A stretch of DNA of 61,202 bases from an uncultured Clostridium sp. (GCA_946498245.1 CAMMNN010000019.1:1-61202), one strand, 5' to 3'; counted from the first letter of the stretch, positions 1-9,644 are shown. Numbers and translations: made by a program. Notes: a model not told the origin generated them from the letters alone.

Positions 1-75
1 TATATTAACATTAATCATAGCAACCTATCCCGGCTTTGTCAATTAGTTATATGGAATGGCTTTCATGAACCCTGG

Positions 76-3000
76 TTATACAGAGGCAATGTCAATAAGG
101 GTTAATTTGGCAGCCCGGTTTTCCATAGAAGTGGCCAAAGCCGCCGCCGTATCCAGGGATGTCAGGACATTGACTCCCGTTTCAATGGCGTTTCTTCGGA
201 TTACAAAGCCATCTCTGCTGTGCTCTGCTCCCTGAGGCGGGGTATCGATAATCAAATCCACTTCATGGCCCAGCACCAGGTCCAGGATATTGGGGGATTC
301 CTGCTCCAGCTTTCTCACCTGAAGGGCCCGGATTCCCTTTGCCTGCAGCGCCTTTGCCGTCCCTCTGGTGGCAAAGATGCGGTAGCCCAGGGCTTCAAAC
401 CGCTTGGCAATGGGGATAATCTCCTCTTTGTCGCTGTCCCGGACTGTAATAATCATATTTTTGTATTTCGGCAGCCGGATACCAGCCCCCTGGAAGGCTT
501 TGTACAATGCCTCGTTAAAGGTTTTGGCGATTCCTAAGCATTCGCCGGTGGATTTCATTTCCGGCCCCAGGCTGATGTCCGCTCCCCGGATTTTCTCAAA
601 GGAGAAGACGGGCATCTTAATGGCGATATAGTCCGCTTCCCGCTGAAGCCCCGGCTCGTATCCCAATTCCCGAATGGTGTGGCCGCAAATAATCTGCGTG
701 GCCAGGGGCACAATGGGGATTCCCGTTACCTTGCTGATATAGGGAACCGTCCTGGAGGATCTGGGATTTACTTCTATAATATAGACCCTGTCGCCGTCTA
801 CAATAAACTGAATGTTGATCATACCCTTTACATGGAGGGCTGCAGCCAGCCGTCCGGTATAATCTACAATAGTTTCTTTATTCTTTTCCGAAATGCTCTG
901 GGCCGGATAAACGGAGATGCTGTCGCCGGAGTGGACGCCGGTTCTCTCAATGTGCTCCATAATTCCCGGAATCAGAATATCCTGGCCGTCGCAGATGGCG
1001 TCTACCTCGATCTCTTTTCCCATAATGTATTTGTCTACTAAAATGGGATGCTCCTGAGCAATCTGGTTAATGATGCCGATAAATTCGTCAATATCCTGAT
1101 CGTTTATGGCGATCTGCATTCCCTGGCCGCCCAGGACGTAGGAGGGCCGAACCAGCACAGGGTAGCCCAACTGAGCCGCAGCTTTTTTCGCCTCTTCCGC
1201 CGTGTAAACGGTATGACCGGCGGGTCTGGGAATGCCGCATTTTTCCAGGATCTCGTCAAAGCGTTCCCTGTCTTCCGCCGCGTCTACGTCTTCCGCCGCT
1301 GTTCCCAGAATAGGAACTCCCATTTTCATAAGGGCTTCTGTCAGCTTAATGGCCGTCTGGCCGCCGAACTGAACCACAGCGCCGTCAGGTTTTTCTATAT
1401 CCACAATACTTTCTACGTCTTCCGGTGTCAGCGGCTCAAAGTACAGCTTGTCTGCAATGTCGAAATCCGTAGAAACGGTTTCCGGGTTATTGTTAATAAT
1501 AATGGTCTCATAGCCTTCTTTTTTAAAGGCCCAGGTACTGTGGACGGAGCAGAAGTCAAACTCGATGCCCTGGCCGATACGGATCGGGCCGGAGCCCAGT
1601 ACCAGCACCTTCTTTCTGTCATGGGAGCTTTCCGCTTCGTTTTCGCTTCCGTAGCAGGAATAATAGTAGGGCGTTGCAGCCTCAAACTCAGCGGCGCAGG
1701 TATCTACCATTTTATAGGCGGCCCGAATGCCCGCTTCATGGCGCATATGGCGGATCTCTTCCTCTGAGATATGGGTCAGCCGGGAGATAACGTTATCGGG
1801 ATATTCAATGCGTTTGGCTTCCCGAAGCAGTTCTTCCGGAAAAGCCAGTTCCGCCGGCATACCGGACTGGATTTTTCTTCCCGCTTCTTTCAAAGCATTT
1901 TCCATTTCAATGAGAATCTCCAGTTTATCAATGAACCAGGGATCCACCTTGGTTACTTCGTGAATATGGCTGGCCGCCGTTCCCCGGCGGAGAGCCTCTG
2001 CAATCACCCAGATCCTTCTGTCGTCTACCCGATGAAGCATCTCTTCCAGCTCTTCATCATTCATGCGGGAGAAGTCATAGGACATGAGGCAGTCCACATG
2101 CTGTTCCAGGGAACGGATGGCTTTCATAAGAGCCCCTTCAAAGTTGGTACAGATGCTCATAACCTCCCCTGTAGCCTTCATCTGGGTTCCCAGACTTCTC
2201 TTAGCGCTGATAAACTTGTCAAAGGGCAGTCGGGGCATTTTCACAACGCAATAGTCCAGCATAGGCTCAAAGCTGGCGTAGGTCTTTTGGGTCACCGCGT
2301 TTTTGATCTCGTCCAGAGTATAACCCAGGGCGATTTTGGCCGCCACTTTGGCAATGGGGTATCCTGTGGCTTTGGAGGCCAGAGCGGAAGAACGGCTCAC
2401 TCTGGGATTTACTTCAATCACGCAGTATTCAAAGCTTTCCGGGTGAAGGGCGTACTGCACATTGCAGCCGCCGGTGATCCCCAGCTCTGTAATAATATTT
2501 AAGGCCGAGGTTCTTAACATCTGGTATTCCTTGTCCCCCAATGTCTGGGAAGGCGCCACAACAATACTGTCGCCGGTATGAACGCCTACGGGGTCAATGT
2601 TTTCCATATTGCAGACCGTAATCACATTGCCCGCTCCGTCCCGCATAACTTCGTATTCAATTTCTTTCCACCCTGCAATGCAGCGTTCCACCAGAACCTG
2701 TCCCACTCTGGACAATCTGAGGCCGTTTCCCAGAATTTCTCTCAGTTCTTCTTCATTATGAGCAATTCCGCCGCCGCTTCCGCCCAGGGTATAGGCCGGA
2801 CGGAGAACTACGGGATAGCCGATGGTATTGGTAAAGGCGATTCCGTCTTCAATGGACTCCACTACCTGGGAGGCCGCCACGGGTTCGCCGATTTTTTCCA
2901 TCGTTTCTTTAAATTCCAGACGGTCTTCCGCCTTTTTAATGGTCTGGGCGGTAGTGCCGATTAACTTGACGTTATGGGCTTTTAAAAATCCCGCTTCTTC

Positions 3001-3306
3001 CAGCTCCATGGCCAGATTCAGTCCGGCCTGACCTCCCAGGGTAGGAAGCACGCTGTCCGGCTGTTCTTTTAAGATTAACTGCTCCACCACTTCTACAGTC
3101 AAAGGCTCAATATAGACTCTGTCGGCAATGTCCTTATCCGTCATAATGGTTGCAGGGTTGGAGTTTAAAAGGACTACTTCCACCCCTTCTTCTTTTAGGG
3201 AACGGCAGGCCTGAGTTCCCGCATAGTCAAACTCTGCGGCCTGACCGATAATAATCGGGCCGGATCCAATCACCAGTACTTTTTTAATCTCCGGATTCTT
3301 TGGCAT
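76..3306 (-). CDS. carB: Carbamoyl-phosphate synthase large subunit
   Basis: Makes carbamoyl phosphate from bicarbonate, two ATP and ammonia channelled from CarA, feeding pyrimidine and arginine synthesis in the cytosol. The 1076-residue length is normal for CarB. It has the expected internal duplication: each half opens with a nucleotide-binding stretch ([15 protein letters not shown] near residue 8, [15 protein letters not shown] near residue 568) and carries ATP-grasp signatures such as [12 protein letters not shown] and [11 protein letters not shown], plus paired EVNPR metal/ATP loops. The C-terminal roughly 130 residues form the MGS-like allosteric domain. The ATG at 3304-3306 shares one base with the carA stop (TAATG), so the two are translationally coupled. 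No sign of damage. Confidence 0.98.
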   Translation of the reverse strand: MPKNPEIKKVLVIGSGPIIIGQAAEFDYAGTQACRSLKEEGVEVVLLNSNPATIMTDKDIADRVYIEPLTVEVVEQLILKEQPDSVLPTLGGQAGLNLAMELEEAGFLKAHNVKLIGTTAQTIKKAEDRLEFKETMEKIGEPVAASQVVESIEDGIAFTNTIGYPVVLRPAYTLGGSGGGIAHNEEELREILGNGLRLSRVGQVLVERCIAGWKEIEYEVMRDGAGNVITVCNMENIDPVGVHTGDSIVVAPSQTLGDKEYQMLRTSALNIITELGITGGCNVQYALHPESFEYCVIEVNPRVSRSSALASKATGYPIAKVAAKIALGYTLDEIKNAVTQKTYASFEPMLDYCVVKMPRLPFDKFISAKRSLGTQMKATGEVMSICTNFEGALMKAIRSLEQHVDCLMSYDFSRMNDEELEEMLHRVDDRRIWVIAEALRRGTAASHIHEVTKVDPWFIDKLEILIEMENALKEAGRKIQSGMPAELAFPEELLREAKRIEYPDNVISRLTHISEEEIRHMRHEAGIRAAYKMVDTCAAEFEAATPYYYSCYGSENEAESSHDRKKVLVLGSGPIRIGQGIEFDFCSVHSTWAFKKEGYETIIINNNPETVSTDFDIADKLYFEPLTPEDVESIVDIEKPDGAVVQFGGQTAIKLTEALMKMGVPILGTAAEDVDAAEDRERFDEILEKCGIPRPAGHTVYTAEEAKKAAAQLGYPVLVRPSYVLGGQGMQIAINDQDIDEFIGIINQIAQEHPILVDKYIMGKEIEVDAICDGQDILIPGIMEHIERTGVHSGDSISVYPAQSISEKNKETIVDYTGRLAAALHVKGMINIQFIVDGDRVYIIEVNPRSSRTVPYISKVTGIPIVPLATQIICGHTIRELGYEPGLQREADYIAIKMPVFSFEKIRGADISLGPEMKSTGECLGIAKTFNEALYKAFQGAGIRLPKYKNMIITVRDSDKEEIIPIAKRFEALGYRIFATRGTAKALQAKGIRALQVRKLEQESPNILDLVLGHEVDLIIDTPPQGAEHSRDGFVIRRNAIETGVNVLTSLDTAAALATSMENRAAKLTLIDIASV

Positions 3307-4397
3307 TATTCTCCCACCTCCATCATCTTAATAAAACGGTCAAAGAGATACCCGGAATCCTGAGGGCCCGGGCAGGCCTCCGGATGGTACTGAACCGTAA
3401 AAATATTTTTTCCCGTATATTTCAGGCCTTCATTGGTGCCGTCATTGACGTTAATAAACGCCGGAACCGCCACGTTTTCGTCCAGACTGTCCATATCCAC
3501 GGCGTAGCCGTGGTTCTGGGAGGAAATATAAACGCGCCCCGTCTCCAGATCTTTTACCGGGTGATTTCCGCCCCGATGGCCGTATTTTAATTTGTAAGTA
3601 TCCGCCCCGGTGGCCAGGGCCATAAGCTGGTGGCCCAGACAGATGGCAAAAATCGGCACATCCGACTGGTACAGCTTCTTAATCTCCTCAATAACAGCTG
3701 TATTTTCCTTGGGATCTCCCGGTCCATTACTTAACATAATTCCGTCGGGATGGGAATCCAGAATGGTTTCCGCCGATGTTCCAGCCGGATAAACCGTTAC
3801 TTCGCAGCCCCGCTGATTCAGAGAACGGGCAATGTTTCTTTTGGCTCCCAAATCCAAAAGGGCCACCCGTTTCATACCGCCTTCCATAGCAGGATCTCCC
3901 GGCAGCGTGTAGACCTCTTTTGTGGTCGTCGCCTCTACCACTCCCGTTACCCGGTACTCTTTGATCCGCTGGCAGACCAAAGAAAGATCGCCATACTCTT
4001 TTGTGGTGATCATACCGTTCATGGTTCCTTTTTCTCTTAACAATTTGGTGAGGGCTCTGGTATCAATACCGCTGATTCCCGGAATATCATAGGATTTTAA
4101 GAAATGCTGTAAGGTATCCTCGCATCGGAAATTGCTGGGGATTCTTGAAATTTCACGGACAATATACCCGTCAGGCCATGGACGGTGAGACTCCATGTCC
4201 TCCCGGCAGATTCCGTAATTGCCGATTAAAGGATACGTCATAACGACGGCCTGACCGGCGTAAGAGGGATCCGTCAAAACTTCCAGATAACCAGTCATAG
4301 AAGTATTAAAAACAATCTCGCTGATTACCTCCCGCTGTGAACCGATACTGGTTCCCGCAAATACGGTTCCGTCTTCTAATATCAGATATGCTTTCAT
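3306..4397 (-). CDS. carA: Carbamoyl-phosphate synthase small (glutaminase) subunit
   Basis: Hydrolyses glutamine and delivers ammonia to CarB. The N-terminal CarA-specific domain ([15 protein letters not shown]) is followed by a class I glutamine amidotransferase domain. The nucleophile elbow FAICLGHQL contains the catalytic Cys, and the catalytic His/Glu lie in [11 protein letters not shown] place the start at 4397 because [10 protein letters not shown] is the family N-terminus and AAGGAAGG lies about 9 nt upstream. A longer frame reaches 4490 but would run through the promoter. First gene of the carAB operon, with a consensus promoter about 65 bp upstream. Confidence 0.97.
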   Translation of the reverse strand: MKAYLILEDGTVFAGTSIGSQREVISEIVFNTSMTGYLEVLTDPSYAGQAVVMTYPLIGNYGICREDMESHRPWPDGYIVREISRIPSNFRCEDTLQHFLKSYDIPGISGIDTRALTKLLREKGTMNGMITTKEYGDLSLVCQRIKEYRVTGVVEATTTKEVYTLPGDPAMEGGMKRVALLDLGAKRNIARSLNQRGCEVTVYPAGTSAETILDSHPDGIMLSNGPGDPKENTAVIEEIKKLYQSDVPIFAICLGHQLMALATGADTYKLKYGHRGGNHPVKDLETGRVYISSQNHGYAVDMDSLDENVAVPAFINVNDGTNEGLKYTGKNIFTVQYHPEACPGPQDSGYLFDRFIKMMEVGE

Positions 4398-4461
4398 GTG
4401 GGGGTACCTTCCTTTCTGTGCAGTTAGTGGACAGGGCCAGATTTTGGCCCAAATTGCAAAG

Positions 4462-4490
4462 ATTATACCGCAATCCCGTTTAATTTTCAA
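4462..4490 (-). promoter_or_regulatory. carAB promoter
   Basis: Minus-strand TTGAAA (4485-4490), 17-bp spacer, TATAAT (4462-4467): a near-consensus sigma-A promoter pointing at carA. The leader contains a perfect 6-bp hairpin, GGGCCA-GATTT-TGGCCC in plus-strand reading (4433-4449). No PyrR-type leader or uracil-responsive terminator was recognised. Confidence 0.8.
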
Positions 4491-4514
4491 CTACTTTTTG
4501 CTACAAGCAGTTCA

Positions 4515-5115
4515 GCCATGCAGAAACGCATGGCAAATGCTGCGTGGGAGCTTGCTCACAAAGCAGTTTTTTGCCGTGTGTTTCTATAGGGCGGACGCCC
4601 CCGCATGAATCATTTGTCGGCCAATAGCCTCTGCCGTCAGCCAATATGGTGAAATCCGGCAAATGATGAATGCCAGGGCTGAACTGCTTACTAATCTACG
4701 CCATGCAGAAACGCATGGCAAATGCTGCGTGGGAGCTTGCTCACCAATCATTGTTTTGTTATATGTTTCTATAGGGCGGACGCCCCCGCATGAATCATTT
4801 GTCGGCCAATAACATCTGTCGTCAGCCAATATGGTAAAATCCGGCAAATGATGAATGCCAAGGCTGAACTGCTTACTAATCTACGCCATGCAGAAACATA
4901 TAGCAAATACTGCGTGGGAGCTTGCTCACAAAGCAGTTTTTTGCCGTGTGTTTCTATAGGGCGGACGCCCCCGCATGAATCATTTGTCGGCCAATAGCCT
5001 CTGCCGTCAGCCAATATGGTGAAATCCGGCAAATGATGAATGCCAGGGCTGAACTGCTTACTAATCTACGCCATGCAGAAACATATGGCAAAACAATGTG
5101 GGGAGCTTGCTCACG
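4515..5115. repeat. 185-bp tandem repeat, three full units plus a partial fourth
   Basis: Units begin at 4515, 4700, 4885 and 5070, so the period is exactly 185 bp three times over. Each begins GCCATGCAGAAAC and ends with CTGCTTACTAATCTAC. Dyads recur in every unit: GCCATGC-AGAAAC-GCATGGC (perfect in units 1 and 2, eroded in 3), GAGC-TT-GCTC, GGGCG-GA-CGCCC, and ATCATTTGTCGG with CCGGCAAATGAT about 35 nt apart. From the GAGC hairpin onwards units 1 and 3 read identically, while unit 2 differs at several sites. Because 185 is not a multiple of three, open frames through the repeat are not conserved from unit to unit, so I read it as non-coding. It fills the carA-sleC interval. Confidence 0.9.
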
Positions 5116-5197
5116 AAACAGTATTCCTATGGTGTACTGGCATCTTTATAAGGCACTTCAATATATTAATAGTAATCATTGAAAAAGGAGTTTTTCC

Positions 5198-6217
5198 ATG
5201 AATCTTCTGCGAGCCGCACAGACTCCTGCCGGATCTTCCCGTGGACTTTTGCAGGTCAATGTCGTATCGATTCAAAATAATTTTCCTATTCCCAACGCTT
5301 CGGTAACCATTGCCTCTAAAACCAACCCGGAGCAGATCCTGGAACGGATTTCCACCAATTCTTCCGGGCAGACCCAGCAAATCTCTCTTCCTACTCCTCC
5401 CCTGGAATACAGCTTTGAACCGGGCGGCCCTGTTCCCTATTCGGAATACGTCGTTTCCGTAGATGCCGAAGGGTTTCGCCCCTTTACTGTAAGCGGCACG
5501 GAAATCCTTCCCGATGCCACCGCCATTCAGCCCGTCCGCCTGACGCCAGATAATCAGCCGGAGCTGACAGACACTGTAAATATTCCGGACCACACACTGG
5601 TAGGAGACTATCCGCCTAAAATTGCGGAGGATGAAATTAAACCGGTCAATGAAACCGGGGAAATCGTATTAAGCCGGGTAGTGGTTCCCCAGACCATTGT
5701 GGTTCACGATGGAGTTCCTTCTAATTCCAGTGCCCCTAACTATTACGTTCCCTACCGGGATTACATTAAAAATGTGGCCTGCAGCGAAATCTACTCCACA
5801 TGGCCCCAGTCTACTATCGTAGCCAATGTTCTGGCGATTATGTCCTTTACCCTGAACCGTGTCTACACGGAATGGTATCGGAATCAGGGTTACGATTTTA
5901 CCATTACATCTTCTACCGCTTACGACCATAAATGGATTTACGACCGGAATATCTTTGAAAGCATCTCTGTTATTGTAGATGAAATTTTTGACAGCTATCT
6001 GTCCCGCCCTGGCGTAAGGCAGCCGATTCTGACTCAGTACTGCGACGGCAAACGGGTGCAGTGTCCCGACTGGATGGCCTTATGGAAGCAGGTTATACAA
6101 AACTATATGCCGCCGGCTTGGCGGCGGGACTTTATAGTAAATGAAAAGGACTCCTGCTTTGCAGGATTCTCCGCCTGGGTTGAGTCGCTCCTGCCTGGAG
6201 GGCTTTTTGTTCCATAG
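5198..6217 (+). CDS. sleC: SleC-like spore cortex-lytic enzyme, 5' segment (gene interrupted after codon 293)
   Basis: Residues about 14-115 form a carboxypeptidase-regulatory-like prodomain. Residues about 183-290 form the SpoIID-like catalytic region (YVPYRDYIKNVACSEIY, FTLNRVYTEWYR, ITSSTAYDHKW, LTQYCDGKRVQCPDW). SleC in clostridia is made as a proenzyme, activated by Csp proteases at germination, and digests spore cortex; it normally runs to about 420-440 residues and ends in a peptidoglycan-binding domain. Here homology stops at M293 (6074-6076), and the 46 residues after it (6077-6217) look like non-homologous run-on into a repeat. The missing C-terminus lies in the same orientation at 9663-10046. 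AAAGGAG sits about 10 nt before the ATG. No clear sporulation-sigma promoter could be fixed by eye. Family identity is from motif memory. Confidence 0.85.
   Translation: MNLLRAAQTPAGSSRGLLQVNVVSIQNNFPIPNASVTIASKTNPEQILERISTNSSGQTQQISLPTPPLEYSFEPGGPVPYSEYVVSVDAEGFRPFTVSGTEILPDATAIQPVRLTPDNQPELTDTVNIPDHTLVGDYPPKIAEDEIKPVNETGEIVLSRVVVPQTIVVHDGVPSNSSAPNYYVPYRDYIKNVACSEIYSTWPQSTIVANVLAIMSFTLNRVYTEWYRNQGYDFTITSSTAYDHKWIYDRNIFESISVIVDEIFDSYLSRPGVRQPILTQYCDGKRVQCPDWMALWKQVIQNYMPPAWRRDFIVNEKDSCFAGFSAWVESLLPGGLFVP
6053..6097 (+). other. Left junction (attL) of the sleC element
   Basis: Crossover TG at 6075-6076. The left arm is sleC coding sequence (CAGTGTCCCGACTGGA). The right arm (GCCTTATGGAAGCAGGTTAT, 6077-6096) is element DNA and is the inverted partner of the arm at the other end. 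Confidence 0.72.
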
Positions 6218-6240
6218 GAAATTCACAGAAATTTCCTAAT
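6103..6240. repeat. Dispersed hairpin repeat (copy at the element's left end)
   Basis: Contains TATGCCGCC-n-GGCGGCGGG, then TCGCTCCTGC, then CTTTTTGTTCCATAGGAAATTC with an inverted partner. The same modules in the same order occur at 14565-14695, and shortened forms occur at 39551, 41457 and 54583. It forms the run-on tail of the interrupted sleC frame. Confidence 0.55.
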
Positions 6241-6413
6241 AAAATGAAAAAACCTGATGGCGCCGGCAGATACACATCTCCCAACTCCCTCAGGCTCCCT
6301 TGCCTTTTTATTTTCCTATAAAGCTGTCCATTGGTTTTTTGCTGATCCTCTCCTTATTATGCATAGTTTCTTTTGATTTTGCAAGAGGTTTTTCAATTCT
6401 TTTCTATTTTCTA

Positions 6414-6442
6414 TTGCTTTTTTTTATAATCTATGGTATTAT
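6414..6442 (+). promoter_or_regulatory. Promoter of the tRNA-Glu gene
   Basis: TTGCTT (6414-6419), 17-bp spacer, TATTAT (6437-6442), with the tRNA 5' end 17 nt downstream. The tRNA therefore has its own promoter inside the element. Confidence 0.65.
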
Positions 6443-6458
6443 AAGCAAGCTCACATGA

Positions 6459-6530
6459 GGCCTCATGGTCAAGCGGTCAAGACGACGCCCTCTCACGGCG
6501 TAAACCCGGGTTCGATTCCCGGTGAGGTCA
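6459..6530 (+). tRNA. tRNA-Glu (anticodon CUC)
   Basis: A complete 72-nt cloverleaf: acceptor GGCCTCA pairs with TGAGGTC (one G-T), the D arm is GTC/GAC, the anticodon stem ACGCC/GGCGT encloses loop CTCTCAC (anticodon CTC), and the T arm CCGGG-TTCGATT-CCCGG has the normal loop. CCA is not encoded. It has its own promoter and a strong terminator just downstream, so it looks functional. It is unusual because it sits inside the segment that would be removed from the chromosome if the sleC element is excised. Confidence 0.95.
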
Positions 6531-6540
6531 TAGCATAGGA

Positions 6541-6568
6541 CTGCTGCAGGATTCTGCAGCAGTTTTTT
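6541..6568 (+). terminator. Intrinsic terminator after tRNA-Glu
   Basis: Perfect 9-bp stem CTGCTGCAG-GATT-CTGCAGCAG followed by six T. Confidence 0.9.
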
Positions 6569-6666
6569 CGTTTCCTAAATCAATTTATTACGGGAAATAT
6601 ACATAATCATTCGATGGAAAATCTAAAGTTAGAACTTGGTTTTCTCCAACATAAAGTTGAACACTA

Positions 6667-7707
6667 TTACTCTTGATAACCGTTGACCCATGAATATATA
6701 TCCAATTTCCCTTCTGGGTCATTGGAGTCGTTCCTATACCCGACATATAAATACCCCTCTGGATTGAATCCCGGGAAAGAGTACGAAATCATCGCTCCTC
6801 CTATACCAATCCAGTCGTAATAAGGCTCTGCCCCCTCCAATAAATATTTTGCATTGTCATAACTGTATGGGTCATAAATATCACAAATCAGCGCATTTCT
6901 TCCGGCGGAAATATCATCAACCTGTCCGCAGGTGTAAATATTATCATATCCGCTGCTAAATGATGCAATCAGAGGGATTCCTGCATACTTTATCTGGTAT
7001 GTGGTAGTAATCGCTCCATCCGAATGATGAGATTCAACCGCAGTGGCTTTCTCAATTTCATATTTTGCATTTGTTTCGTCCATAGTATGAGTCAAAATAT
7101 AAAATGCCGTATTACTGAATCCGTGTGTAAAACCCTCCTGCCTTAACACACTGTCATCTTGTGAAACACTTTCTATATGCTTTGTCTGCGTTTCCTCGGG
7201 ACCATCTGAATATCCATTTGAATCAAAATTATAAAGTCTGGCTGTATTCGTTAAATAGGGATCAATCCATACAGCTCCTGTTGCATATGTCCCATCAGAA
7301 TAACAAAACAAGTCTTTTCCATCTTTATGAATCAGTTTATCTATATTTTGCAGCCTGTTGTCATTAGAAGACGTAGAATATCCGTCCATACGGATCACCT
7401 GTCCGTTTTCATCTATCTCTTGTCCATCTGCATTTAACGTGCGCGGTATGCCATAAGGATAGATTGTCGTATTTGTATAGAGCCAGCCATCCGCATCAAA
7501 AAAATAGATTGCCCTTCTGCCGCCTTCTCGGTCCTCCAGGTATTGTCCGTTGAGGTTTCCTTTGGGAACACTTCCGTCATCATGTATATACGTCCATTTT
7601 CCGGCATTTTCTCCAGTTCCTTGCTGCCATGTTCCGGCAAAAGATGTAATACTGTACCCAACTGTCATTACAGCCGCCAGCATAGCAGCCAAATATCTTT
7701 TTCTCAT
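6667..7707 (-). CDS. Secreted protein with cell-wall-binding (choline-binding-like) repeats
   Basis: 346 residues. A signal peptide (MRKRYLAAMLAAVMTVGYSITSFA) is followed by repeats of the Lachnospiraceae cell-wall-binding type, rich in aromatic and Gly residues (GTWQQGTGENAGKWTYIHDDG, AIYFFDADGWLYTNTT, LNADGQEIDENGQVI). The C-terminal roughly 200 residues are not recognised. It lies inside the sleC element, opposite in direction to the recombinase, with its own sigma-A-like promoter. Likely exported and attached to the cell surface. No catalytic motif was seen, and nothing suggests a role in recombination, so it may be passenger cargo. Confidence 0.85.
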   Translation of the reverse strand: MRKRYLAAMLAAVMTVGYSITSFAGTWQQGTGENAGKWTYIHDDGSVPKGNLNGQYLEDREGGRRAIYFFDADGWLYTNTTIYPYGIPRTLNADGQEIDENGQVIRMDGYSTSSNDNRLQNIDKLIHKDGKDLFCYSDGTYATGAVWIDPYLTNTARLYNFDSNGYSDGPEETQTKHIESVSQDDSVLRQEGFTHGFSNTAFYILTHTMDETNAKYEIEKATAVESHHSDGAITTTYQIKYAGIPLIASFSSGYDNIYTCGQVDDISAGRNALICDIYDPYSYDNAKYLLEGAEPYYDWIGIGGAMISYSFPGFNPEGYLYVGYRNDSNDPEGKLDIYSWVNGYQE

Positions 7708-7745
7708 GCTGATCCTCCATCTGCGGTTTTTAATCCTATGGGATT

Positions 7746-7774
7746 ATCATACGCTTTTTCCATTCTCACGTCAA
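7746..7774 (-). promoter_or_regulatory. Promoter of the cell-wall-binding-repeat gene
   Basis: Minus-strand TTGACG (7769-7774), 17-bp spacer, TATGAT (7746-7751). It precedes a GGAGGATC ribosome binding site and the ATG at 7707. Confidence 0.65.
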
Positions 7775-7826
7775 TGGATGGCAGGGTAGTTTTACCTGGT
7801 TTTATTACACCCGATTATGGAAAAAT

Positions 7827-7988
7827 TTAAGGAGGTATATGGGAAGTTACAGACCATCCTAACGCCTGAAAGGGGACGGTTTTCAAACGTCTTCCCAGAG
7901 CCTCTTTCATAATCGGATTCATATCTTCCGCTAATATATCGGATTCCTCTGTTTCCACAAAAAGCCGAAAGGAATATTCTTCTTTCAT
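7827..7988 (-). CDS. Possible small protein next to the recombinase (53 aa)
   Basis: Starts MKEEYSFRLFVETEESD and contains an acidic N-terminal half; no recognised domain. GGGAG lies about 7 nt upstream of the ATG at 7988, which favours that start over an upstream one at 8015. It is divergent from the serine recombinase, where a regulator or directionality partner might be expected, but that is only a positional guess. The low information content of a 53-codon frame leaves its reality uncertain. Confidence 0.45.
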   Translation of the reverse strand: MKEEYSFRLFVETEESDILAEDMNPIMKEALGRRLKTVPFQALGWSVTSHIPP

Positions 7989-8053
7989 TTTCTCTCCCGC
8001 ATTTTTCCTTAGCACTATTCTATTTCATTTCCTTATAAAACTTTCACTTTTCA

Positions 8054-8083
8054 TTCATTTTTTCTTTTCGTTTCTCATAAATT
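8054..8083 (+). promoter_or_regulatory. Possible sigma-E-like promoter of the recombinase
   Basis: TTCATTTT (8054-8061), 14-bp spacer, then CATAAATT at 8076. The -10 resembles the sporulation sigma-E consensus (CATACAAT) at 6 of 8 positions; the -35 match is weak. It fits the idea of mother-cell expression but is not proof. Confidence 0.3.
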
Positions 8084-8114
8084 CTGGCAACATCCTGTAA
8101 AGGTATAAAAACCT

Positions 8115-9644
8115 ATGACCTCTTTCTATGTTTCTTCTTCCGTAATTAAAACTGCAGCTCTCTATATCCGTGTTTCCACCCATGAACAGGAAGAACTCTC
8201 TCCGGATTCCCAAAAACGCCTCCTGCTGGAATATGCCCGGGCCAATGGAATCACTGTGCCGGAAGAGTTTATTTTTCAGGAAAAGGGCATCTCCGGACGG
8301 AAAGCGGAAAAACGCCCCCAATTTCAGCAAATGATCGCGCAGGCCAAATCCTCCTCCCACCCCTTTGATGCCATTCTCGTCTGGAAGTTTTCCCGCTTTG
8401 CCAGAAATCAGGAGGAAAGTATTGTCTACAAATCCATGCTCCGCAATAAATACCAGGTTTACGTTGTCAGCATCTCTGAGCCTCTTGCCGACGGCCCTTT
8501 CGGAAGCCTTATTGAACGGATCATTGAATGGATGGATGAATTTTATTCTATCCGCTTATCCGGCGATGTCACCAGGGGAATGACGGAAAAAGCCTTGCGG
8601 GGCGGCTACCAGTGCCAGCCGCCTCTGGGCTACTGTCTGCCTTCCCCCGGGGCGGACTTAAAGCCGGTTCCGGAGGAAGCCAGAATTATCAGCCAGATCT
8701 TTTTATGGTATGCCCAGGAAGGACTGACTCTTTCCGACATCGCCTTGCGCTTAAACAGCGCCGGAATCCGGACCCGCCGGGGCAATCTCTTTGACCGGCG
8801 TTCTCTCTCCTATATTCTGCAAAATCCCCTTTATGCCGGAAAAATCCGCTGGAACCGTCTGGACAGTTCTTCCCATACCGTCCGGGATCCTTCCCGATGG
8901 ATCCTTTCATCAGGAAACCATCCCCCCATTGTCTCGGAAGAACTGTTTCAGCAGGCCGTTTCCCGTTTAGAATCCGTTTCTCCCTCCGTGGACGGCCCTT
9001 CCCGTCGTACTTCCGTCTCCAGGCATTGGCTTGGCGGAATTTTAAAATGTCCGGAGTGCGGAAAGACGCTTTCCTCCTGCATTCGACATCGAAAGACTAT
9101 GCCAGATACCGTTTATTTTCAGTGTACTGACTATTTGAAGGGAAAATGCTCCTGCAACTGCTACACCTCGGAGGCATCCATCTGCAGCGCTGTTTTAAAA
9201 GCGCTGGAATCTGCAGCTTCCGCGTCCTCTTCCTCTTTACAATTTCAGGTTTCCCTTCCGGTCTCCGCCAGCGTTTCTCCTCCCTCCGGCGGAGCTCCAG
9301 AATACAGGCAGGAATCCCTTCTCCAACAGCTCCGTACCCTTAAACAACAGGAGCAGAGAGCCAAAAACGCCTATCTGTCAGGGACGGATTCTCTGGAAGA
9401 ATATACCCGGACCAAAAAGGCCCTCAAAAGAGAACACAGTCAAATAGAATCTGCCCTGAACCGGACAAAGCTTCCGGAAGAACCGGAAAACCGCTGCATG
9501 ATTCCCCAAAGCCTCTGTCAGCTTCTTACTTCCGAACATTACACCAATGAGCAAAAAAATACTGCCTTAAAAAGCGTAGTGAAAAAAATCGTTTTTTACA
9601 AAAAAGAGTGCAGAATTGATCTTTACTTTCTCCCACCTTTATAA
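8115..9644 (+). CDS. Large serine recombinase (site-specific DNA recombinase)
   Basis: 509 residues. The N-terminal resolvase domain has catalytic Ser21 in ALYIRVSTHEQE and the arginine-bearing VWKFSRFARN helix. A 'recombinase' domain follows (residues about 170-290, RGGYQCQPPLGY to LQNPLYAGKIRW), then a zinc ribbon (CPECGKTLSSC with CSCNC near residues 315-350) and a C-terminal coiled coil (LLQQLRTLKQQEQRAKNAY). Length and order match serine integrases, including SpoIVCA/CisA-type enzymes that excise skin elements. It occupies the right end of the element, parallel to sleC, and stops 18 bp before the crossover. It appears intact. The start at 8115 has a modest AAAGG upstream. Confidence 0.95.
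   Translation: MTSFYVSSSVIKTAALYIRVSTHEQEELSPDSQKRLLLEYARANGITVPEEFIFQEKGISGRKAEKRPQFQQMIAQAKSSSHPFDAILVWKFSRFARNQEESIVYKSMLRNKYQVYVVSISEPLADGPFGSLIERIIEWMDEFYSIRLSGDVTRGMTEKALRGGYQCQPPLGYCLPSPGADLKPVPEEARIISQIFLWYAQEGLTLSDIALRLNSAGIRTRRGNLFDRRSLSYILQNPLYAGKIRWNRLDSSSHTVRDPSRWILSSGNHPPIVSEELFQQAVSRLESVSPSVDGPSRRTSVSRHWLGGILKCPECGKTLSSCIRHRKTMPDTVYFQCTDYLKGKCSCNCYTSEASICSAVLKALESAASASSSSLQFQVSLPVSASVSPPSGGAPEYRQESLLQQLRTLKQQEQRAKNAYLSGTDSLEEYTRTKKALKREHSQIESALNRTKLPEEPENRCMIPQSLCQLLTSEHYTNEQKNTALKSVVKKIVFYKKECRIDLYFLPPL

Noticed and set aside
1428..1685. Many open frames opposite or overlapping carB, nrdA, uvrA and other genes
   Set aside because: They are shadow frames of GC-rich coding sequence with no ribosome binding sites or recognisable motifs.
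4515..5115. CRISPR-like array or repeated small genes in the 185-bp repeat
   Set aside because: Units are contiguous with no spacers and far longer than CRISPR repeats. Open frames of about 87 codons on the minus strand cross unit borders and shift frame because 185 is not a multiple of three.
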